Source of the DNA: SHLQ01 sp964451305
GTDB taxonomy: Bacteria; Actinomycetota; Acidimicrobiia; Acidimicrobiales; SHLQ01
NCBI GenBank assembly: GCA_964451305.1
Contig: CAYVHV010000020.1
Location: 1 to 64,000 of the forward strand
Direction: 5' to 3'
Length of the DNA stretch: 64,000 nt
Shown: in pieces, positions 24,352 to 31,835 of the stretch
Numbering within the stretch: position 1 is the stretch's first letter
How the letters are laid out: every line of letters starts with the position of its first letter
Notes under the pieces: generated by a model
The model's database searches: none
What the model was told of the DNA's origin: nothing
What the model saw: the letters and a program-made list of their open reading frames with translations, nothing else
Position numbers and translations under genes: made by a program

Positions 24352-25032
24352 ATGGGTTCAGAGGAGAAGACGAAAGGGTTTGCCGGCGACGCGAAGAAGG
24401 GTCAGTCGTTGCTCGGACCTATCGAGCGTCGGTTCATCGACACGTGGGTTCCTCGCATCCCCGAACCAATCAACGGTTGGCACCTCACGATGCTCACGCT
24501 CGTCTGGTCGCTCGCAATGATCCTGTTCGCGTACCTGTCTCTCGAGAACCGGTGGTGGATTTGGGCGATGAGCGCCCTCGTCTTTCTGCAGTGGCTCACC
24601 GACAGCCTCGATGGTTCGCTGGGAAAGTACCGCAAGGCAGGGTTGATCAAGTGGGGGTTCTTTATGGATCACTTGCTCGATCTGGTCTTCGCGGGAAGCG
24701 TCGTGATCGGGTATTACTTTCTCGCTCCCGAAGGCACGGCCTTCATGTTCCTCGTTCTCATGCTCGTGACGTGCGCGAGTATGGCGGTGTCGTTTCTCTC
24801 GTTTGCTGCGACGAATCAGTTTCAGATCGCGCACTATGGGATAGGGCCGACCGAGATCCGCATTGGTTGGATCGCGTTAAACACGTTCGTGTTCTTTGCG
24901 GGAGAGGGCGTCTTTTGGTGGGGCCTACCGCTGGTAATCGTCCTGAATTTGGCCGCACTTGTGTTGCTCGCCTTTCAGACGCAGAAAATGCTCTGGGAGA
25001 TCGATAAGGCGAACAACGTTGATGCGGTGTGA
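24352..25032 (+). CDS. CDP-alcohol phosphatidyltransferase family membrane protein
   Basis: A 226-residue integral membrane protein with about six transmembrane helices. The family signature is recognisable as DSLDGSLGKYR followed by WGFFMDHLLD, giving the four aspartates that bind the metal and CDP-alcohol. The usual AR after DG is replaced by GK, a relaxed version. It should condense a CDP-alcohol with a second alcohol to make a phospholipid head group, but donor and acceptor are not predictable. An overlapping frame from ATG 24345 is rejected because it has no family similarity. Confidence 0.8.
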   Translation: MGSEEKTKGFAGDAKKGQSLLGPIERRFIDTWVPRIPEPINGWHLTMLTLVWSLAMILFAYLSLENRWWIWAMSALVFLQWLTDSLDGSLGKYRKAGLIKWGFFMDHLLDLVFAGSVVIGYYFLAPEGTAFMFLVLMLVTCASMAVSFLSFAATNQFQIAHYGIGPTEIRIGWIALNTFVFFAGEGVFWWGLPLVIVLNLAALVLLAFQTQKMLWEIDKANNVDAV

Positions 25033-25053
25033 ATAGCGGGTGTTGTTCACGAC

Positions 25054-25644
25054 TTAGGGCGTGGTCGGCGCCGTTGTGCGGTTTCGTGTCTTGTTGTAGT
25101 GGCGCTGTGCTTTCGCGCGATTTCCGCAACGCTCCATAGAGCACCAGCGTCGGCGTCCACCTTTCGAGCTGTCCCAGAACCACAAGATGCAGCCGTCGCC
25201 GGAGCAGCATCGAAGACGGTCCGGGGTGCGGTGTCCGAGCTCGAGGCCATCGATCAGAGCGTCGGTAGCCAACGCGGAGACGGCTCGAGTTTCGACGGCA
25301 CGAATGCTCGGGACGGCGGCGTCATCGAAGGTGACGCGAACGCGTGCGGTTGCGAGCGCGTCGTCAAGGCTCTTCGTGAGTTCTGCGCTGTCCTTGTTCT
25401 CCGGGTCGGATACGAATTCGAATAGGCGTCGCAGGAGGCTCCGACAATCGATGAGGGTCTTTCGGATCTCGTCGTGATCGAGGGCGGCGACATCGACGCC
25501 GTGGTCGCCACAGAATTGCTGTACTGCCCCCGGTAATTCGAGCCAGTCGACGCGTTCGCCGGCGTTGTTCCACAGGGTGTTTGCAAGATCGAGGGAGAGC
25601 GGGCCCCCGGCAAGAGGGCGCTGGGTCACTTCTGCCATCTTCAT
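25054..25644 (-). CDS. CGNR zinc-finger transcriptional regulator (ABATE domain)
   Basis: A 196-residue regulator. The N-terminal ABATE domain begins GGPLSLDLANTLWN. The C-terminal CGNR zinc finger reads CCSGDGCILWFWDSSKGG and CSMERCGNRAKAQRHY, with four cysteines. Members act as stress-linked transcription regulators. It is divergent from the PNPOx-DUF1330-VOC operon and probably controls it through the palindrome at 25655-25678. A TATCCT box 6 nt before the in-frame ATG at 25638 suggests that ATG is the real start. Confidence 0.9.
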   Translation of the reverse strand: MKMAEVTQRPLAGGPLSLDLANTLWNNAGERVDWLELPGAVQQFCGDHGVDVAALDHDEIRKTLIDCRSLLRRLFEFVSDPENKDSAELTKSLDDALATARVRVTFDDAAVPSIRAVETRAVSALATDALIDGLELGHRTPDRLRCCSGDGCILWFWDSSKGGRRRWCSMERCGNRAKAQRHYNKTRNRTTAPTTP

Positions 25645-25654
25645 AGGATACTAC

Positions 25655-25678
25655 ACCGTTATAAAGATTGATAACGGT
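25655..25678. promoter_or_regulatory. Candidate operator between the CGNR regulator and PNPOx operon
   Basis: ACCGTTAT (25655-25662) and ATAACGGT (25671-25678) form a perfect inverted repeat with an 8-nt spacer in the divergent promoter region. Confidence 0.55.
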
Positions 25679-25748
25679 TAGATCATCCTCTAACCTTCAA
25701 AGGAGCGATCAACGGTTTCGTTAGTGTCGCGGTGAAAGGACCTATTCA

Positions 25749-26654
25749 ATGCAGGCGCAGTTCGAGCACTTTCACGCCGGAGAAGTCGCGGTCCATGCCG
25801 AGTGGGGAATCGACACCGAGGCATACGAGCAGCAGTCCAAGCAGATGATGCTCCCGGTCATCAACCCCCAGGAACACACCCTCATCTCGGGCCTCACGTT
25901 CTCATTCGCAGGAACGATCGACGTCGCCGGTCGTCCGTGGGCGTCTCCGTTGCTCGCCGGTGCCGAGCAGCTCTTCACCATTACCAGCGACACTGCGATG
26001 ACGATCGCACGTCAACACGGCGAGGGTGATCCGTTCCAACAGAACGTCGCCGACACGAACGAGCTGAGCGTGCTCTTCTTCGACACATCTACCCGGCGGC
26101 GAGCAAAGTCGATCGGAAGAGGAACCCTGACCGAATCCGGAGAGGTCCTCTACGAAATGACCCGCCTCTTCGGCATCTGCCCGAAGTACATCTTCCAACG
26201 AGAGCACACACCAGCGACCAAGGTCGAGTCGACCTCACCGGAGCATCGTGAGCGTCTCGATGACGCTGACATGGCACACCTCCGCCGCAGCGACACCATC
26301 TTCTTCGCTAGCCATTCTGAACACGGCGCCGATGTCACCCATCGAGGTGGGGCTCCCGGGTTTGTCCGTGTCCTCGACGAGTCGACCTTCGAGATACCCG
26401 ACTACCTCGGCAACGGAATGTTCAACACGTTGGGTAATCTTCGCCTCGATGACCGGCTCGGGGTGACGACCGTCGATTTCGAAACCGGCCGAACCCTCCA
26501 CATCACCGGACGAGCAACGACGAAGGCCACCGGACTCGCGCTACCCGAGCCCGAGCGTTCCGTGACGATCAAGGTTGAAGAGGTGGTTGTCTCTTGGGTC
26601 CCTATTGGGCGCTGGGTCGACATTGGGCCATCTCGATACACCCCAGACGTTTAG
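25749..26654 (+). CDS. Pyridoxamine 5'-phosphate oxidase-fold flavoprotein
   Basis: A 301-residue protein of the PNPOx-like split-barrel family. IDVAGRPWASPLLAG (about 59-73) and VLFFDTSTRRRAKSIGRG (about 112-129) are the FMN-phosphate regions. A repeated barrel half appears near FFASHSEHGADVTHRGG and GNLRLDDRLGVTTVDFETG. Members bind FMN, F420 or haem. The two-copy size fits the larger group that reacts with small thiols or nitro compounds. First gene of a three-gene operon under a probable CGNR regulator, suggesting a detoxification role (inference). Confidence 0.75.
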   Translation: MQAQFEHFHAGEVAVHAEWGIDTEAYEQQSKQMMLPVINPQEHTLISGLTFSFAGTIDVAGRPWASPLLAGAEQLFTITSDTAMTIARQHGEGDPFQQNVADTNELSVLFFDTSTRRRAKSIGRGTLTESGEVLYEMTRLFGICPKYIFQREHTPATKVESTSPEHRERLDDADMAHLRRSDTIFFASHSEHGADVTHRGGAPGFVRVLDESTFEIPDYLGNGMFNTLGNLRLDDRLGVTTVDFETGRTLHITGRATTKATGLALPEPERSVTIKVEEVVVSWVPIGRWVDIGPSRYTPDV

Positions 26655-26747
26655 CCGCAGTAAGACGCCCATCACGTCCCGCCGCCACTCTCCAGAAGTA
26701 CCAGCCAGAACAACTATCCACTCAGAACAACCATGAGGAATTGATCA

Positions 26748-27044
26748 ATGGGAGCTTTGCTCATCATCAACTACGAGACCACAGATCTCGAAGCAATGGA
26801 GTCATATCGGAAGAAGGGAGGCGAACACCTCGTCGTCAACGGAGGCGGTCGCCCGCTCGTATTCACCGATGACACCATCGATCTCGGCGAGGGCAACGGC
26901 GTAGGTCCTTCTACGGTCGTCCTACAATTCGACTCGGTCGAGGATGCGAAAGCAGCGTTCTATGGCGACGGATACCAGAGCATTGTCGATGAACGTCTCG
27001 CGGCGAGCAACCCGTCGTACGCACAGATCGTGCCGACGATATGA
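26748..27044 (+). CDS. DUF1330 family protein
   Basis: A 98-residue dimeric alpha/beta-barrel-type protein. It shows the DUF1330 pattern ALLIINYETTDLEAMESYRK, then GEHLVVNGG and a C-terminal QFDSVEDAKAAFYGDGYQ. The function of the family is unknown. A GAGGAA ribosome binding site lies 9 nt before the ATG. Its last codon overlaps the next gene (ATGA), showing translational coupling to the VOC protein. Confidence 0.85.
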   Translation: MGALLIINYETTDLEAMESYRKKGGEHLVVNGGGRPLVFTDDTIDLGEGNGVGPSTVVLQFDSVEDAKAAFYGDGYQSIVDERLAASNPSYAQIVPTI

Positions 27045-27448
27045 GCGCCGTGACGCAAGGAATCAGTCATCTTGGTCTGACCGTCCCCAACCTCGACGAA
27101 ACGGTCACGTTCTTCACCGACGCGCTCGGGTGGAGCATCGTGGGTGGAGACCCTGAATATCCAGCCGTGTACATCGGCGACGGATCCGATGTGCTGACCC
27201 TCTGGCAGGCGCTCACCGATCAACCCGTCGCTGCGGACCGCGAGATGATCGTCGGGTTGCATCACGTTGCCTTCGTTGTTTCAACGCTCGAAGATCTGGA
27301 CGAAGTCTTTACGAGGGTGTCTGAGTACCCCGGCGTAGAAATCGAATTTTCGCCTCAGCAGAACCCGGTCGGAGTTGGGCCCCGCGTCCACTTCATGTTC
27401 TTTGAACCCGGTGGCAACCGCGTCGAGATGGTCTGTGACCCGCAGTAG
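27041..27448 (+). CDS. VOC family (glyoxalase-like) protein
   Basis: A 135-residue protein with two VOC modules: ISHLGLTVPNLDETVTFFTD and LHHVAFVVSTLEDLDEVFTR. The strand RVHFMFFEPGGNRVEMV ends with the usual metal-ligand Glu. His10, His76 and the Glu near 130 are likely metal ligands. It is the last gene of the CGNR-linked operon, coupled to DUF1330. It could be a lyase, dioxygenase or resistance protein; the operon context favours processing of a toxic small molecule. Confidence 0.85.
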   Translation: MSAVTQGISHLGLTVPNLDETVTFFTDALGWSIVGGDPEYPAVYIGDGSDVLTLWQALTDQPVAADREMIVGLHHVAFVVSTLEDLDEVFTRVSEYPGVEIEFSPQQNPVGVGPRVHFMFFEPGGNRVEMVCDPQ

Positions 27449-27500
27449 AGGTTTGTGACCCCTAGTAAGGCAGGCTGCGCCTGCGTGTGACAGCCACTCG

Positions 27501-27559
27501 CGAGCAACACCTTCGGTCTCCTAAAACAGACGCCGAGAGACCAAGGTGTGGGTTGCTCG
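27501..27559. terminator. Long imperfect hairpin downstream of the VOC gene
   Basis: CGAGCAAC pairs with GTTGCTCG, then ACCTT with AAGGT and GGTCTC with GAGACC, about 19 bp with two bulges and a 16-nt loop. A short GCAGG/CCTGC hairpin precedes it. It may end the upstream operon. Confidence 0.5.
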
Positions 27560-27603
27560 TCATCGCCGTGTACGTCGAGCCGACATGGCGGGCTACCAAT
27601 GGG

Positions 27604-27609
27604 TAACAT
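27604..27609 (+). promoter_or_regulatory. Leaderless-type -10 box (TAACAT)
   Basis: TANNNT hexamer ending 6 nt before the ATG at 27616. Confidence 0.5.
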
Positions 27610-27615
27610 TCGGGA

Positions 27616-28653
27616 ATGAAAATCTCGATGACGATCACCTACAGCGACGATCCACTGGCCGCGGTTGCCCATGCGCAGGCCATGGAGAAAGCCGGTGTCG
27701 ATCAGGCGTGGGTAGCCGAGGCGTACAGCTTTGACGCGGTCTCGACGCTCGGATTCCTCGCAGCGAGTACCAACACGCTCGAGTTGGTCTCGGGAATCCT
27801 GCCGATTTATAGCCGCACGCCAACCTTGACCGCCATGACCGCAGCGACACTGGACTCGCTGTCACAAGGTCGGTTCTCGTTGGGTCTCGGTGCGTCGGGG
27901 CCCCAGGTCATCGAAGGATGGCACGGTGTTCCGTATAACCGTCCGCTCGGTCGCACCCGAGAAGTCGTCGAAATCTGTCGCAAGGTCTGGAAGCGCGAAC
28001 GCCTCGAGCATGACGGGCGCAACTACCAAATGCCGCTGCTCGAAGGTGGCACGGGCCTCGGCAAACCACTCAAGCTGATCAACACGCCATTCCGCGAGGA
28101 CATCCCGATCTACATCGCATCGATCGGTGAGAAAAATGTTGAGTTGACCGCCGAGATCGCCAACGGGTGGATCCCGGTCTTCTTCCATCCGGAGAAAGCA
28201 CGGACAGCATGGGGTGCATCGCTCGACGCTGGAATGGCCAAACGTGATGAAAGCCTCGGCCAGCTCGAGATTATCGCCGGTGGGTTCGCAGCGATCACCG
28301 ACACCGAAGAAAAGGCCGCTCAGCTTCGCAACTTCGGCCGAGCGTCCGCAGCGCTCTACATCGGGGGCATGGGCGCGAAGTCCAAGAACTTCTACAACAC
28401 GCTCTTTCAGCGTTATGGCTATGAAGAAGAGGCCGAAAAAATCCAAGACCTGTATCTCGACGGAAAGAAGGATGAGGCCGCAGCGCTCATCCCCGATGAG
28501 TTCCTTGCGCAAACCAACCTGGTCGGTACCGAGGGCTTCATCAAAGAACAGCTCGCCAAGTACGCAGAGGCTGGCGTGACCTCGTTGTCGCTCAACCCGG
28601 TTGGAGAAGATCCCCTCGAAGTCATCTCCAAGATCAAGAGCTGGATGCCATAG
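27616..28653 (+). CDS. LLM-class F420-dependent oxidoreductase
   Basis: A 345-residue luciferase-like TIM-barrel protein. Family markers are AHAQAMEKAGVDQAWVAEAY, LVSGILPIYSRTPTLTAMTA and the cofactor segment GRFSLGLGASGPQVIEGWHG. IYIASIGEKNVELTAEIANG forms the second part of the cofactor pocket. These enzymes use F420 (or FMN) to oxidise or reduce diverse substrates and are abundant in actinobacteria. The substrate is not predictable. It appears to be a single-gene transcript with a leaderless-type promoter. Confidence 0.88.
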   Translation: MKISMTITYSDDPLAAVAHAQAMEKAGVDQAWVAEAYSFDAVSTLGFLAASTNTLELVSGILPIYSRTPTLTAMTAATLDSLSQGRFSLGLGASGPQVIEGWHGVPYNRPLGRTREVVEICRKVWKRERLEHDGRNYQMPLLEGGTGLGKPLKLINTPFREDIPIYIASIGEKNVELTAEIANGWIPVFFHPEKARTAWGASLDAGMAKRDESLGQLEIIAGGFAAITDTEEKAAQLRNFGRASAALYIGGMGAKSKNFYNTLFQRYGYEEEAEKIQDLYLDGKKDEAAALIPDEFLAQTNLVGTEGFIKEQLAKYAEAGVTSLSLNPVGEDPLEVISKIKSWMP

Positions 28654-28662
28654 GGTTTCGGG

Positions 28663-29490
28663 TTAGCTGCTGGTCAGTTCGCGGACGGCGTTCGCGACGA
28701 TGACCGGATCCTGCAGCGGACCGAAGTGAGTGATCGTCGGGAAGTCTGCGATGCGCCCGTTGGGCAACGTATCGGCGACGGACTGAGCCATCTGGGCAGG
28801 AAAGCCGCCATCGCCGCTTCGCGCAACGACCACATCGAGCGCGATCTCGGCGAGCGAAGAAAGCGGGACAGTCCCGGCTTGGGAGAAGGTCATCGCCTCG
28901 TGCTCGGGAAGACACTTCAGGATGATCTCACCGGTGTCGGTGTCGCGGAAGCCGTGTTGTACATAGTCGTGGAGCACGTCGGCTCGGAAGAGCCCAAGGG
29001 GTGGGCGCGCGGCATAACGCATCAGGGCATGGCCACGGCTTGGGAACGAACGGAGTCTGCCCGCCGCCGCCTTCTGTAGCGGCGAGCCATCGGGGAAGAG
29101 GCCGGGCGGGACGACGGGCTCGAAGACCAGCGCCGTGGAGAACGTGCCGGGCCGAGTGCGTTCGACCTCCAGAAGCGCTGCTCCACCCTTGGAGTGACCA
29201 AATCCATGGAGGCGATCCGCTCCAATGTGCTCGATCGCTCGGGCGAGATCGTCGGCCATTCCCTTCCAGCTGAAGTCTGCCTGGTCCGTGGGAGCATCGC
29301 TGTCGCCGTGCGCGCGCATATCGACGGCGAAGACTCGAAAATCGTTGCGAAGTTCATCGGCAAGCGCCCGATAGACCATCCCGAGAAAGCCGGTTGCGTG
29401 AGCAACGATCAGAGTGTCGGTTCCGTCGCCGCCCAGGTCATGAATGGCGATCTTGCCAACGTGTCCGTCAATAAATGTGGGGTTGCTCAT
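28663..29490 (-). CDS. Alpha/beta hydrolase
   Basis: A 275-residue hydrolase. HATGFLGMVY is the oxyanion region, the nucleophile is the Ser in HGFGHSKGGAAL, and the family segment VDMRAHGDSDAP precedes it. The acid is probably Asp in ARSGDGGF and the base His in ITHFGPLQDP. Resembles haloalkane dehalogenase/epoxide hydrolase-type esterases without a clear substrate. Its start overlaps the Nudix gene stop by 4 nt (ATGA), so the two are translationally coupled. Confidence 0.85.
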   Translation of the reverse strand: MSNPTFIDGHVGKIAIHDLGGDGTDTLIVAHATGFLGMVYRALADELRNDFRVFAVDMRAHGDSDAPTDQADFSWKGMADDLARAIEHIGADRLHGFGHSKGGAALLEVERTRPGTFSTALVFEPVVPPGLFPDGSPLQKAAAGRLRSFPSRGHALMRYAARPPLGLFRADVLHDYVQHGFRDTDTGEIILKCLPEHEAMTFSQAGTVPLSSLAEIALDVVVARSGDGGFPAQMAQSVADTLPNGRIADFPTITHFGPLQDPVIVANAVRELTSS

Positions 29491-30014
29491 AGACGTTCGT
29501 AGATCCAGTCCTTCGGGGTATCACCGTCGTAGGGCATCGTTCCGTGAAACGCCCGAGGGTCGTTATCAAAGACCATCGGAACGAAGTAGCGGTCGCCGGC
29601 CCACATCGGTAGGTCTGCTTCAGCGCGCACGGCTTCGTCCTCGCTGCAGGCAGCGAGCAGTCGCTCCCGAGGTATCCACTCGAGGCTTCCCTCTTCGTTT
29701 GACTTGGGAGGCGTTCCCGTCCAGGCGGTTACGAGAAAGATAAATCCCATCCAATCTTCGAGCTTCGGGCCGAAGTTTGTCCACGTGATCGTGCCTCGAA
29801 GCATGATCTTGTCGAGCACCACTCCGGTCTCTTCATCGAGTTCGCGTCGAACCCCGGCGACGATCCCTTCATCGGGTTCAAGCTTTCCGCCGAGTCCGTT
29901 GACCTTGCCGAAGTGATCGTCATCGGGTCGGGCATTGCGTCGGACCATCAGCACCGTGTCCTCATCTTGATTCCATAAATAGGCAAGGGTTCCGGTGATC
30001 GGGACAAACGGCAT
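29487..30014 (-). CDS. Nudix hydrolase (MutT/8-oxo-dGTPase-like)
   Basis: A 175-residue protein with a complete Nudix box GKLEPDEGIVAGVRRELDEE followed by TGV, preceded by VNGLGG. The arrangement VLMVRRNARPDDDHFGKVNG resembles MutT/MTH1-type enzymes that clean up oxidised nucleotides, but other nucleoside diphosphate derivatives are possible. A TAGGTT box lies 6 nt before the ATG. It is co-translated with the downstream alpha/beta hydrolase. Confidence 0.88.
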   Translation of the reverse strand: MPFVPITGTLAYLWNQDEDTVLMVRRNARPDDDHFGKVNGLGGKLEPDEGIVAGVRRELDEETGVVLDKIMLRGTITWTNFGPKLEDWMGFIFLVTAWTGTPPKSNEEGSLEWIPRERLLAACSEDEAVRAEADLPMWAGDRYFVPMVFDNDPRAFHGTMPYDGDTPKDWIYERL

Positions 30015-30020
30015 CGCGTC

Positions 30021-30026
30021 AACCTA
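30021..30026 (-). promoter_or_regulatory. Leaderless-type -10 box (TAGGTT) for the Nudix gene
   Basis: Minus-strand TANNNT hexamer ending 6 nt before the ATG at 30014. Confidence 0.5.
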
Positions 30027-30185
30027 TCCGCGCTCACCCACGTCAGCCTCGCACTACCCGTCCCGTGTCACGTGTCCGTACGCCATCGAGCGTTCGATTG
30101 GGGCACGACGCTCTCGGTTGGATAGAACAAGACGAACGTCGCCGATGCTATTTGGTACGTGTGGGATGACCGGGGGAGTGCCGCT

Positions 30186-31169
30186 GTGGCCGATGTTGCG
30201 TTAGACGAGATCGAAGAGGCCACGCATGCCGCACTAGTGGCCGCCGGTGCTCGGGACAGCGTTGCTCACGAGGTTGCCGCAGCTGTTCGAATCGCCGAGT
30301 CGAAGGGCAACAAGATCTGCGGCCTCTACTACCTCGATAGTTATTGCAGGCAGCTCGAGAGTGGACGCATCGACGCCACAGCGGTTCCCGAAGTGCATGT
30401 CGAGCGTCCTGGAGCTGTTCGCGTCGATGCGAAGTTCGGCTTCGCCCAAACCGCATTCGCTGCGGGCCTCGACGCGGCGCTCAAATCGGCCCGAACGAAC
30501 GGCATCTGCGGGTTCAGTATCGAGCACAGTCACACCTGCACGTCGCTCGGATATTTCACCGAGCAGTTCGCACAGGCCGGGATGCTCGCGATCGGTGCCA
30601 CGAACGCAACCTCGCGGGTCGCACCACCTGGAGGGTTGCGACCGCTCCTCGGGACGAATCCGATAGCGATGGCCGTGCCGGACGGCGAGGGTGGCGTGGC
30701 GTTCCAGTTCGATTTCAGCACCAGCGCTGTGGCCCTCGGAAAGATCACGATGGCTGCCGAGGCCGGTGAAGAGATCCCGTTGGGATGGGCGGTCGACGCG
30801 AACGGCGAACCAACGACCGATCCATCGGCTGCCCTCCAAGGATCGCTCGTTTCCGCCGGTGGCTACAAGGGGTATGGCATTGGCCTGATGGTCGAACTGC
30901 TCGGATCAGCGCTCACCGGCTCGAATCGCAGCGTTGACGCACCGCCACTGAAAACAACGGAGGGACCGCCCCACGACTTCGGACAGTTCTACATCGTGAT
31001 CGACCCGTCGGCGTACGCGGATCGGGCCTTCTATGACCATCTGGCCGCGCTCGCTCAGTCCATTGCCGACCAGCCCGGTGCCCGTCTGCCCGGGCAAGTT
31101 ACGCCCGACCCCGCATCGGTTCAACTCGATGATGATCTTTGGGCAGCGGTTCAGGCGCTCGCGCAGTAG
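30186..31169 (+). CDS. Ldh-type (malate/L-lactate/ureidoglycolate) NAD(P)-dependent dehydrogenase
   Basis: A 327-residue enzyme of the Ldh_2 family. Markers are RIAESKGNKICGLYYLDSY, the catalytic-His region IEHSHTCTSLGYF and the substrate segment ATNATSRVAPPGG and GTNPIAMAVP. The C-terminal half has GGYKGYGIGLMVELLGSALTG. It should oxidise a 2-hydroxy acid such as malate or lactate, or a related substrate like sulfolactate. The GTG at 30186 is preferred because GGGGGAG lies 7 nt upstream; a GTG at 30159 is the alternative. Confidence 0.88.
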   Translation: MADVALDEIEEATHAALVAAGARDSVAHEVAAAVRIAESKGNKICGLYYLDSYCRQLESGRIDATAVPEVHVERPGAVRVDAKFGFAQTAFAAGLDAALKSARTNGICGFSIEHSHTCTSLGYFTEQFAQAGMLAIGATNATSRVAPPGGLRPLLGTNPIAMAVPDGEGGVAFQFDFSTSAVALGKITMAAEAGEEIPLGWAVDANGEPTTDPSAALQGSLVSAGGYKGYGIGLMVELLGSALTGSNRSVDAPPLKTTEGPPHDFGQFYIVIDPSAYADRAFYDHLAALAQSIADQPGARLPGQVTPDPASVQLDDDLWAAVQALAQ

Positions 31170-31181
31170 GTCGTCTGGTGG

Positions 31182-31781
31182 CTAGTTGATGTGCACATCG
31201 GCGGTCATGCCGATCGGTGCAACTCCCGGTACTCGTGACTCCCGTGAGAACAGCTCACTCATCAACGGGATGAAGTCGGTGATCGGAAGCGTCGGGTAAT
31301 CGGGGTCGAAGCAGTTCTGGTCGTACTCCTGACAGAACCGAACACACGCCTCGTAGTGTTCGTTGTCCTCATGGACGTCGCGTGCGTTGCGGTCGCCGTC
31401 CATGTGGTGGAAGTAGTAGTAGCCCTGAAATAAGCCGTGGTGTTTGACGATCCAGTGCACCTCGTCATCGACGTACGGGGCGAGCATCGCTGCTGCCGTT
31501 GCGCTGTGGTTTTGCGGAGCGAACGAGTCGGCAATGTCGTGCAGTAGGCATCCAACGACCATGTCGAGGCGTTCGTCATTTCGAAGTGCGCGTGAGGCTG
31601 ATTGGAGCGAGTGTTCGTAGCGATCGATTTGATAGCCGAGCTTTGGCCCCTTCATCACTTCGAGCAGTCGAACCATATTGTCGACGAGTTCGCCCTGAGT
31701 GTGCTCGGTATACAGCGCACCGAGCATCTCGTACTCCTCGCGAGTGCCATCGGCCATTTGTGTCCACGAAACCGGCTCCAT
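31182..31781 (-). CDS. HD-domain protein resembling PhnZ-type mixed-valent diiron oxygenases
   Basis: A 199-residue protein. The order of putative metal ligands follows PhnZ: His in RYEHSLQSA, then HD in GCLLHDIAD, a His in APQNHSATA and KHHG. DRYEHSLQ aligns closely with the PhnZ segment holding ligand His34, which distinguishes it from ordinary HD phosphohydrolases. PhnZ cleaves 2-amino-1-hydroxyethylphosphonate oxidatively. No phosphonate gene neighbours it here, so the substrate is open and it could be a plain HD phosphohydrolase. A TACTGT box lies 6 nt before the ATG. Confidence 0.65.
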   Translation of the reverse strand: MEPVSWTQMADGTREEYEMLGALYTEHTQGELVDNMVRLLEVMKGPKLGYQIDRYEHSLQSASRALRNDERLDMVVGCLLHDIADSFAPQNHSATAAAMLAPYVDDEVHWIVKHHGLFQGYYYFHHMDGDRNARDVHEDNEHYEACVRFCQEYDQNCFDPDYPTLPITDFIPLMSELFSRESRVPGVAPIGMTADVHIN

Positions 31782-31787
31782 ACGCAG

Positions 31788-31793
31788 ACAGTA
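31788..31793 (-). promoter_or_regulatory. Leaderless-type -10 box (TACTGT) for the HD gene
   Basis: Minus-strand TANNNT hexamer ending 6 nt before the ATG at 31781. Confidence 0.5.
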
Positions 31794-31835
31794 CCGTAGG
31801 AAGCTGCCCGCCTCTGGCGCAGCGCAGTCAAGGCG

